Source of the DNA: DAIRGB01 sp036794765
GTDB lineage: Bacteria > Patescibacteriota > JAHJAL01
Length of the DNA stretch: 21,783 nt
Direction: 5' to 3'
NCBI GenBank assembly: GCA_036794765.1
Contig: DAIRGB010000006.1
Span: 1-21,783 of the forward strand
The notes beneath the pieces are model-generated. The model saw nothing but the letters and a program-made list of their open reading frames with translations, made no database searches and was not told where the DNA came from. Position numbers and translations under genes: made by a program. Positions 6,737-13,424 of this stretch are shown piece after piece (the first letter of the stretch is position 1; each line of letters opens with the position of its first letter).

Positions 6737-6769
6737 AAAACATTCATCAAAAATTTTGAATGTTTTTTT
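6737..6769 (+). terminator. Intrinsic terminator
   Basis: AAAACATTCA (6737-6746) pairs with TGAATGTTTT (6757-6766) across a 10-nt loop, with the T-run continuing to 6769. Confidence 0.85.
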
Positions 6770-6854
6770 GAAATATTTTTTTCCTATTCCACGTAATAGA
6801 GTTTGAGAATTGATTATATCTTTGAAAAATAGGATTTTTTAACCAAGAGTTATT

Positions 6855-8912
6855 ATGTGGAAAAAAATTTGGTCAAATAAAGTATTGTGGTTGGTAATCG
6901 TGGTCGGAATCGGGGTTGGGGGGTATTTGATCTATCAAAAATATTATAGCAAGACGAGCCAAACCAGTTATGTTATGGCCGCTGCCGAGAAAGGGACAAT
7001 CGTCACCTCGGTTTCCGGAACTGGACAAATCGCCGCCACCAGCGAACTTGAGGTAAAAACCAAGGTGGCGGGAGAGATTTTGCAAATAATTGAAAAAGGA
7101 CAAGAAGTAAAAACGGGAGAAATGCTGGCACAGTTGGACAATCAGGATGCCATAAAAAGTGTAACTGACGCCCAGATCGCTTTGGAAAATTCACAGATCG
7201 CTTTGGAAAAATTGAAATTGAATAATGCGGAAAAAGAAAAAACTGTGCGTGATGCCGAGATCAATTTGGAAAGTGCCAAGTTGTCGTTGGAAAAGGTCAA
7301 GCAGGGAGCGACCGAACAAGAGATTCAAACCGCAGAATTGAAAATCAGCCAAGCAAAAACCAACCTGGAGAATGCCAAGAAAGATCTGGAGAGAACAAAA
7401 ATCCAAGCACAGATTTCGATTGCACAGATTTATGATGATTTTTTGTCGTTGGCGACCGACAGCATAGAACAAAGTTTGAGTTCGATGATTAGTTTAACAA
7501 GAATTCAATATGAACATTTTAACAGTAACGATCAGACCGGTTACAATATTGCCAGTCACAAGGCCGAGGCATTAAAACTATTACTTGGCTTGGACGATGC
7601 CGGAAGAGCCAATGTCGAGAGTATCAATCAGGCTTATGGCGGATTGAAACAGAAAGTCGCAGAAAATACCGACAGCAGCGATCATGAGAAGGTTGATCAA
7701 TTAGTAAATGAAGTGGCAGCAGCCTTGCAAGCCGTGAAATCAACTTTGGGTGTTATTCCCTATACTTCAGAATTGACCGATTCGGAAATAAGTAATATTG
7801 AACAGGAAAAAAATAATATCAATAATCAGATAGCGAGTATTTCGGCCAAAAAATTATCGATTGAATCTGAATATTTAAATAATCAATCCAGTTTGACGAG
7901 CGCTCAAACCAAGATTGAAGACGCCGAGACATCATTAGCAAACGCTGAAAATGATTTAAAAACATTGCAGGAGGAAACCGATCCGCTGGATATCAAGTCG
8001 CAGGAGTTGAGTATAAAACAGAAAGAAAACGCTCTGGCGGACGCCAGAGCGGATTTGAGCAGCCAATCCGATCAGTTGGATATCAGAACCCAGCAATTAT
8101 CAATTAAACAAAAAGAAAATGATTTAGCGGACGCCAATAAAAAATTGTCTGATTATACAATAACTGCTCCCAGTGATGGCCTGATAACTGAAGTAGCTTT
8201 GTTGAAAGGAGATAACGCTTCAGTCAACGCAACAATTGTCACTTTGATGAGCAAACAGAAGGTAGCCGAAATTTCATTGAATGAAGTGGATGTTTCCAAA
8301 ATAGAAATCGGACAAAAGGCGACTTTGACTTTTGATGCTTTGACCGATTTGAGCGTGACCGGCAAGGTGGTTGAGGTTGATTTGGTTGGAACGGTGGAGC
8401 AAGGCGTGGTTTCATATAATGCCAAGATTGCTTTTGACACAGAAGAGCCAACAGTAAAATCAGGTATGAGTGTTTCCGCATCGATTATAACCAATGTCAA
8501 ACAAGATATTTTACTAGTTCCTAATACTGGAGTAAAAAGTAGCAACGGAAGTAGTTATGTTGAAATTTTGGAAACCGATCAAACTGCCAATGCTACAACT
8601 ACCGGAATAATTTCGGCTATTGCTCCAAACCAACAGGCTGTCACAACCGGATTATCCGATGACACCTCAACCGAGATTATTTCCGGTTTGGAAGTGGGAC
8701 AAATGATCGTAATCAAGACCAACACTGCTACTAGCCAAAGCAATACAACGACCGGTAGTAGTCTATTTCAGTTTGGTCCGGGTAATAATCGCAATTCAAC
8801 CAGTAGCAGTTCAACCAAAACTACCGGTACCAGTTCTAGCACGAAAAGCAACTCCTCAACATCCGCCGCCGGTTCAGGACCAATCGATGCCGGCGGAGCA
8901 CCACCATTTTGA
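6855..8912 (+). CDS. Membrane fusion protein (MacA/YknX-like adaptor) of an ABC export system (685 aa)
   Basis: One N-terminal membrane anchor (about 10-28) precedes the HlyD/MacA plan. This comprises the first beta-barrel and lipoyl half (VAGEILQIIEKGQEVKTGEM, 71-90), a very long coiled-coil hairpin (about 100-432), the second lipoyl half (YTITAPSDGLITEV), a beta-barrel (about 468-548) and a membrane-proximal domain to about 622. It ends in an Ser/Thr/Asn-rich tail (about 624-675) closing GGAPPF. At 685 residues it is far longer than MacA or YknX (about 370-380). The extra length is in the coiled coil, which contains a non-heptad insert (190-320) and a tandem 30-residue duplication (377-406, 407-436), and in the tail. 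It is followed by the matching ATPase and permease genes. An adaptor without a TolC gene suits a monoderm cell. Confidence 0.9.
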   Translation: MWKKIWSNKVLWLVIVVGIGVGGYLIYQKYYSKTSQTSYVMAAAEKGTIVTSVSGTGQIAATSELEVKTKVAGEILQIIEKGQEVKTGEMLAQLDNQDAIKSVTDAQIALENSQIALEKLKLNNAEKEKTVRDAEINLESAKLSLEKVKQGATEQEIQTAELKISQAKTNLENAKKDLERTKIQAQISIAQIYDDFLSLATDSIEQSLSSMISLTRIQYEHFNSNDQTGYNIASHKAEALKLLLGLDDAGRANVESINQAYGGLKQKVAENTDSSDHEKVDQLVNEVAAALQAVKSTLGVIPYTSELTDSEISNIEQEKNNINNQIASISAKKLSIESEYLNNQSSLTSAQTKIEDAETSLANAENDLKTLQEETDPLDIKSQELSIKQKENALADARADLSSQSDQLDIRTQQLSIKQKENDLADANKKLSDYTITAPSDGLITEVALLKGDNASVNATIVTLMSKQKVAEISLNEVDVSKIEIGQKATLTFDALTDLSVTGKVVEVDLVGTVEQGVVSYNAKIAFDTEEPTVKSGMSVSASIITNVKQDILLVPNTGVKSSNGSSYVEILETDQTANATTTGIISAIAPNQQAVTTGLSDDTSTEIISGLEVGQMIVIKTNTATSQSNTTTGSSLFQFGPGNNRNSTSSSSTKTTGTSSSTKSNSSTSAAGSGPIDAGGAPPF

Positions 8913-8945
8913 TTGCCAGTTTAAATATTCTGCATCTATTTATCA

Positions 8946-8973
8946 CCTAAAACCTAGTACCTAGTACCTAATA
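8946..8973 (+). repeat. Four tandem 7-bp units upstream of the ATPase gene
   Basis: CCTAAAA, CCTAGTA, CCTAGTA and CCTAATA stand in direct succession, ending 9 bp before the ATG at 8983, where a ribosome binding site would normally be. Confidence 0.75.
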
Positions 8974-8982
8974 TTTAAAATT

Positions 8983-9675
8983 ATGATCGAATGCAAAAAT
9001 ATTAATAAAGTTTATAAAACCGGCGAGGTGGAAACTCGAGTTTTAAAAGATATTTCTTTTAAAATAGGGGATGGTGAATTTGTGGCAATAATGGGGCCAT
9101 CCGGTTCGGGCAAATCGACGCTTATGAATATTATTGGCGCATTGGACACAGCCACCAGCGGCGAGTATTTTTTGGACGGGAAAGATGTTTCCAAATTGAG
9201 CGATGATGAATTGGCCGAGATACGAAAAAATAGTATTGGTTTTGTATTCCAGTCATTTAATTTGCTGAAACGATCAACCGTTTTGCGAAATGTAATGTTG
9301 CCAATGATTTACGTCGGAATACCCAAAGAGGAACGGGAAAAAAGAGCCAGAGAGGCATTGAAAGATGCCGGTTTGGAAGAGAAAAACTTTGATCATTTGT
9401 CCAACCAGTTGTCCGGGGGACAGATGCAAAGGGTAGCGATTGCCAGAGCCTTGGTAAATAATCCGACAATGATTCTGGCAGATGAACCGACGGGAAATTT
9501 GGATACCAAAACCGGGGAAATAGTATTGGCCACCTTTCAAGAACTAAATCGCAATTTGAATCATACTGTGATTTTGATCACGCATGAGATGGACGTAGCA
9601 GAGCACGCTGATCGAGTAATAATTATTAGGGATGGGGAGATTGTGGAGGATAGGAAGAGTAATAACAGGAATTAA
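8983..9675 (+). CDS. ABC transporter ATPase, MacB/LolD/YknY type (230 aa)
   Basis: This is a complete nucleotide-binding domain: Walker A GPSGSGKST (38-46), Q-loop Gln90 in FVFQSFNLL, signature LSGGQ (143-147), Walker B MILADEP (163-169) with catalytic Glu168, D-loop GNLD, and switch His201 in LITHE. The ADEPTGNLDTKTG string and the length are characteristic of the MacB/LolD/FtsE group of mechanotransmission ABC ATPases. It lies 70 bp after the adaptor gene and ahead of the permease gene, giving the YknX-YknY-YknZ order with ATPase and permease as separate proteins, unlike fused MacB. It would power substrate extrusion without moving substrate through the membrane domain. Confidence 0.97.
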   Translation: MIECKNINKVYKTGEVETRVLKDISFKIGDGEFVAIMGPSGSGKSTLMNIIGALDTATSGEYFLDGKDVSKLSDDELAEIRKNSIGFVFQSFNLLKRSTVLRNVMLPMIYVGIPKEEREKRAREALKDAGLEEKNFDHLSNQLSGGQMQRVAIARALVNNPTMILADEPTGNLDTKTGEIVLATFQELNRNLNHTVILITHEMDVAEHADRVIIIRDGEIVEDRKSNNRN

Positions 9676-9686
9676 TTAAGTTGCCA

Positions 9687-9793
9687 AAACTTAACAAACA
9701 TAGTAAACGTAACAAACTCTTAAAAACTCTCTAAAACACTCATAAACCCTTATAAACAATTAATTTAGTTTTTAAGGGTTTTAGAGAGTTTTT
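9687..9793. repeat. 9/10-bp-phased AAAC array with inverted second half (copy B)
   Basis: AAAC starts at 9687, 9696, 9705 and 9714 (period 9), then 9724, 9734, 9744 and 9754 (period 10). GTTT recurs inverted at 9768, 9778 and 9788. AAAAACTCTCTAAAAC (9722-9737) pairs perfectly with GTTTTAGAGAGTTTTT (9778-9793), and a T-rich stretch follows to 9801. It separates the ATPase and permease genes of one transporter and could attenuate transcription between them. Confidence 0.85.
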
Positions 9794-9816
9794 AATTTTT
9801 TAATAAGTTAAAATAC

Positions 9817-11043
9817 ATGAAAACTTTTGATTTATTTGAAGAAGTATTTTTTGCATTGTGGGCAAACAAGGCAAGATCAGGATTGACGATTTTGGGGATT
9901 GTGATCGGCATTGCTTCCGTTATATCCATGATCGCCATCGGTCAGGGTTCACAAAGTTCGATTGAATCCAGTATTGAGTCTTTGGGTTCAAATCTGATCC
10001 AAGTTAGTCCGGGACAACAACGGACACCGGGCATGCAGGTTAGTCAGGGACGAGGATCGGCGCAGACTTTAAAAAAAAGTGATGCCGAGGCGATTGCCAG
10101 CGAGTTGTCGGATTTGGCGAAGGCGGTGTCGGCGGAAGTATCAGGTAGATATCAAATAACGGCCAAGGGAACCAACACCAATACCCAGGTAACCGGATCT
10201 ACTGCTGCATATGCTCCGATTCATAATATTGAAATTGATTTGGGTAGTTTTATTACGGAACAAAATGTCAAAAGCATGTCCAAGGTGGCAGTTTTGGGAC
10301 CAAACACCAGAGATGACTTGTTTGGAGAAGGGGTCAATCCAATCGGGCAAACAATAAAAATAAAACAGATGGAATTCAAGGTAATAGGCGTAACCAAAGA
10401 AAAAGGCGGGAGTGGGATGAACAGCACTGATGACATGATATTCATACCTTTGACTGTTTCTCTGCAATTTTTTACGGGTAGCGACTATTTGTCCACGATC
10501 AGCGTACAGGCGATTGACGAAGAATCGATGGATACTTTAAAACAACAAATTACTGATTTGTTGCTGGCCAGACATAAAATAACCGATTCGACTCAAGCCG
10601 ATTTCAATTTTTCCAGCCAAGCGGATATTTTGGCAACCGCGTCTTCGATCACCTCGACCTTTACGATCTTATTGGGATCAGTGGCGGCAATTTCCTTGAT
10701 CGTTGGTGGAATTGGAATTATGAATATGATGCTGACAAATGTGACGGAAAGGACCAAGGAGATTGGTTTGCGGAAAGCGATCGGAGCCAAAAGGATGGAT
10801 ATTAATCTGCAATTTTTGACAGAGGCGATTGTTCTTACTTTTATTGGCGGTTTGTTTGGGATTATTTTTGGCTGGTTGATTTGTGTTTTGGTAACCAAGT
10901 TTGCCGGTATTGCGACTGAGATATCATGGCAGTCGGTTGGTTTGGCTTTTGGTGTCTCGGCGGTAATTGGAATCGTTTTTGGTTATTATCCGGCCCAACG
11001 GGCAGCTAGCATGAACCCGATCGAGGCTTTGAGATACGAGTAA
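9817..11043 (+). CDS. ABC transporter permease, MacB/YknZ type (408 aa)
   Basis: The layout is that of a type VII (MacB-like) permease. TM1 (about 22-45, GLTILGIVIGIASVISMIAIG) is followed by a large extracytoplasmic domain (about 46-279), then TM2-TM4 (about 280-306, 334-360, 372-393). Between TM2 and TM3 is the conserved coupling segment NVTERTKEIGLRKAIGAKR that contacts the ATPase, and the C-terminus is the family ending PAQRAASMNPIEALRYE. It works with the preceding ATPase as a dimer and with the adaptor upstream. The substrate is unknown; homologues export antimicrobial peptides, toxins or macrolides. Annotation as FtsX is less likely because FtsX lacks this large MacB periplasmic core domain. 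Confidence 0.96.
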   Translation: MKTFDLFEEVFFALWANKARSGLTILGIVIGIASVISMIAIGQGSQSSIESSIESLGSNLIQVSPGQQRTPGMQVSQGRGSAQTLKKSDAEAIASELSDLAKAVSAEVSGRYQITAKGTNTNTQVTGSTAAYAPIHNIEIDLGSFITEQNVKSMSKVAVLGPNTRDDLFGEGVNPIGQTIKIKQMEFKVIGVTKEKGGSGMNSTDDMIFIPLTVSLQFFTGSDYLSTISVQAIDEESMDTLKQQITDLLLARHKITDSTQADFNFSSQADILATASSITSTFTILLGSVAAISLIVGGIGIMNMMLTNVTERTKEIGLRKAIGAKRMDINLQFLTEAIVLTFIGGLFGIIFGWLICVLVTKFAGIATEISWQSVGLAFGVSAVIGIVFGYYPAQRAASMNPIEALRYE

Positions 11044-11070
11044 TTTATTAATTTAAGGTATAAAAAATTT

Positions 11071-11505
11071 ATGAAGAATGCAATCATTACGATCGTAGTA
11101 TCTATTTTGGTTGGCGGCGTGGCGTTTTATGGCGGAATGCTTTATGCTAAAAATCAAACAGGAACAAATTTTGGAGGGCCAATGGGCCAGAGAAATGGAA
11201 ATTTCAGCGCAAACTCTGTTGGTAACAAACAGCCGGGGATGAATGGTTTCAATGGAATCAACGGCGAAATTATCAGCAAAGACGATTCAAGTTTGACGGT
11301 AAAATTGAGAGACGGGGGGTCAAAAATTGTTTTTTTCTCTGATTCGACGACGGTAAGTAAAATGACAAGTGGAACAATAGCTGATTTGCAAACAGGTGAA
11401 AATATCATGGTAAGCGGGGAAACAAATAGCGACGGCAGTGTTACCGCCAAGTCGATTGACCTGCGTCCGATGATCAATAATCAGAGTTCGTCAGTAACAA
11501 AATAA
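11071..11505 (+). CDS. Exported DUF5666-like small protein (144 aa)
   Basis: An N-terminal membrane anchor or signal (about 4-26) is followed by a Gly/Asn-rich linker (27-64) and a small beta domain (about 64-132). The beta domain reads GEIISKDDSSLTVKLRDG, then TTVSKMTSGTIADLQTGENIMVSG and DGSVTAKSIDLRP. The order of 'expression of a constant, strand, DLQTGE, VxGxxNxDGSxTAxxI' is that of DUF5666, a short OB-like fold common in exported proteins of CPR bacteria. It starts 27 bp after the permease stop and ends 2 bp before the flavocytochrome start, so it is probably co-transcribed with both. Its role is unknown; it may be an envelope accessory of the exporter or the redox enzyme. Confidence 0.85.
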   Translation: MKNAIITIVVSILVGGVAFYGGMLYAKNQTGTNFGGPMGQRNGNFSANSVGNKQPGMNGFNGINGEIISKDDSSLTVKLRDGGSKIVFFSDSTTVSKMTSGTIADLQTGENIMVSGETNSDGSVTAKSIDLRPMINNQSSSVTK

Positions 11506-11507
11506 AT

Positions 11508-12812
11508 ATGAATCGGAAAAAGAATATTGGCTGGCTTGTTTCTTTGTTGGCAATAATCATGCCCGGATTGATCTGGTTGTCGATGATGCCTTGGTCTGAC
11601 CGCTTTTTTTCCCCAACAACGATTTTGACCAGTCTGGGACAATTGGCCGGTTTGACGGGGATGGCTATGTTTGCCGTAACTTTGATCTTGATAAGTCGGA
11701 GCAAATGGCTGGAAAAAATGTTTGCCGGCTTAAACACGATGTATAACTACCATCATGTTTTCGGCGCAATTTCTTTTGTCTTGTTGCTACTGCATCCAAT
11801 TTTTCTAGCCACCAAATATTGGTTGTTTTCTTCCTACGCCGCGGCTTTGTTTTTGTTGCCCTCGAAAAATTGGGAGATTAATTTCGGAATATTTGGTTTG
11901 TTGATTATGATCATGGCGATTGTTTTAACGTTTTTTGGCAAACTCATTTACGAACACTGGCGTTTTTCACATAAATTTTTGGGCTTGGCTTTCTTTCTTG
12001 GTGGGTTGCATGCTTTTTTGGTGCCAACGGATATTTCCCGCAGTATTTTCTTGAAAGTTTATATGCTGATTTTGTGTTTCGCGGCGTTGTTAATATATAT
12101 TTACAGGTCCCTACTCCAGCGTTGGCTGGTGCCAAAATACGAATATCAAGTGGTTGATATCACTAAATTTGGTCCGGAAATTGTCGAAATAACCTTAGCG
12201 CCGGAGACAAAAAATATTAGTTTTTTTCCCGGTCAGTTTGTGTTTGCGGAGTTTGATCAGGCAAAATTGAGTTCGGAAATACACCCTTTTTCGATCAGTT
12301 CGGATGCCGGACAGGAAAATATCAAGCTGGCAATAAAGTATTTGGGAGACTATTCCGAAGGGTTAGACAAATTGAAAGTTGGTGCAATGGCCAAGTTGGA
12401 AGGACCATTTGGAGTTTTTTCATATAAATACGCAAAGTACAAACAACAAATCTGGATTGGGGGTGGAATTGGCATTACTCCAATTTTGAGTATGGCTCGT
12501 AGCCTATCAGTTGATTCTGATTTGAAGATTGTTATATTTTATTGCGTAAAAGATGAGGCGGAAGCAGTTTTTTTACGGGAGTTAAAAAAGATAGAAAAAA
12601 ATAATCCGGCGATTACAGTTTTGACCAATTATTCGCTCACTCAAGGTCATCTCACCGCGGAAAAATTACAAGAAAATCAAACTGCCAAATTGGAGGAAAC
12701 TGATGTATTTATTTGCGGACCAAAAGACATGATGAGTGGTTTAAAAAGACAATTAACAAAAAGTTATGTTCCTGAAGAACAGATTCATAATGAGGAATTT
12801 ACGATGTATTAA
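11508..12812 (+). CDS. NOX/ferric-reductase-like transmembrane flavocytochrome b (434 aa)
   Basis: The N-terminal half has about six membrane helices with a ferric-reductase-like core. Candidate heme ligands are His82 with His96 (13 residues between) and His155 with His168 (12 between), the spacing known for NADPH oxidases, so two stacked b hemes could span the membrane. The C-terminal half is a ferredoxin-reductase module: FAD-binding HPFSISS (259-265), NAD(P)-ribose GGGIGITPI (318-326), and the distal FICGPKDMM. Residues 210-434 should face the cytosol, oxidise NAD(P)H and pass electrons outward to Fe(III), oxygen, a thiol system or a cytochrome. The start is 2 bp after the previous stop. 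A cytochrome b5 gene follows. Confidence 0.93.
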   Translation: MNRKKNIGWLVSLLAIIMPGLIWLSMMPWSDRFFSPTTILTSLGQLAGLTGMAMFAVTLILISRSKWLEKMFAGLNTMYNYHHVFGAISFVLLLLHPIFLATKYWLFSSYAAALFLLPSKNWEINFGIFGLLIMIMAIVLTFFGKLIYEHWRFSHKFLGLAFFLGGLHAFLVPTDISRSIFLKVYMLILCFAALLIYIYRSLLQRWLVPKYEYQVVDITKFGPEIVEITLAPETKNISFFPGQFVFAEFDQAKLSSEIHPFSISSDAGQENIKLAIKYLGDYSEGLDKLKVGAMAKLEGPFGVFSYKYAKYKQQIWIGGGIGITPILSMARSLSVDSDLKIVIFYCVKDEAEAVFLRELKKIEKNNPAITVLTNYSLTQGHLTAEKLQENQTAKLEETDVFICGPKDMMSGLKRQLTKSYVPEEQIHNEEFTMY

Positions 12813-12814
12813 AT

Positions 12815-12854
12815 AAACTTAGCAAACCTAGCAAACATATCAAACTTAACAAAC
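12815..12854 (+). repeat. 9-bp-phased AAAC array (copy C)
   Basis: AAAC starts at 12815, 12824, 12833, 12842 and 12851, exactly 9 bp apart (AAACTTAGC, AAACCTAGC, AAACATATC, AAACTTAAC). Further on, AAACTCTTAC (12877-12886) repeats the 10-bp unit of copies A and B, followed by TTAATAAG as after copy B. There is no clear inverted half. Confidence 0.8.
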
Positions 12855-12913
12855 CAAAACATTTACAAGCACTTTAAAACTCTTACAAATTATTAATAAG
12901 ATAAAAAGATATT

Positions 12914-13348
12914 ATGAAAAAAATTGTAACCATTTCTCTTATTATTTTCATTTTAATCGTTGGGGGGATATTCATGTCCGGGCTGGTTTTTAATTCTAAG
13001 ACAAACACCACTTCTCAAAATAATCAGACAGTGACAACTGCCTTAAATAATAAAACAGCGGCTATCGAGCATACATCGAATCAAGCAATACAAACAACCA
13101 CCACTTATGACTTGGCAGAAGTTGCCGAACACAATACCAGTGCCGACTGCTGGATGATTATAGATGGCAAAGTATATGACTTTACGGATTATTTGAATCA
13201 ACATCCGGACGGTCCACAAAGCATGACCAAATATTGCGGAAAAGACGGAACGAATGGCTATGTCACTAAAGACAAAAAGAAGGCGCAGGATCATTCGGCT
13301 CAGGCCTACGCAATGTTAGCGGATTATTATAAAGGTGACTTGAAGTAA
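12914..13348 (+). CDS. Membrane-anchored extracytoplasmic cytochrome b5-like heme protein (144 aa)
   Basis: A signal anchor (about 5-25) and an Asn/Thr/Gln-rich linker (28-63) lead into a cytochrome b5 domain (65-142). Markers are YDLAEVAEHNTSADCWMIIDG, the VYDFTDYLNQHPDG motif (HPGG in most b5 proteins) with first axial ligand His97, and the second axial ligand probably His127 in DHSAQA. Cys79 and Cys108 could form a disulfide, in keeping with an exported location. It lies directly after the flavocytochrome gene and ends in a terminator, so it is probably the last gene of the block and a candidate electron acceptor of that enzyme. The 101-bp spacer carries array C. Confidence 0.92.
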   Translation: MKKIVTISLIIFILIVGGIFMSGLVFNSKTNTTSQNNQTVTTALNNKTAAIEHTSNQAIQTTTTYDLAEVAEHNTSADCWMIIDGKVYDFTDYLNQHPDGPQSMTKYCGKDGTNGYVTKDKKKAQDHSAQAYAMLADYYKGDLK

Positions 13349-13371
13349 ATGGCACATTTAGGTTATTTTGG

Positions 13372-13402
13372 AAAAACGTCCTACAAAAGAGGACGTTTTT
13401 TT
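13372..13402. terminator. Bidirectional intrinsic terminator between convergent genes
   Basis: AAAAACGTCC (13372-13381) pairs with GGACGTTTTT (13391-13400) over a 9-nt loop. T residues follow on the + strand to 13402, and an A-run on the left provides the T-run for the - strand, so it can end both the cytochrome b5 and the ABC exporter transcripts. Confidence 0.92.
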
Positions 13403-13424
13403 AAGATGAAACAACGCTTTTTTT

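Noticed and set aside
9687..9793. A CRISPR array, suggested by regular short repeats in spacers.
   Set aside because: Units are 9-10 bp with no separate unique spacers and no cas gene in the window.
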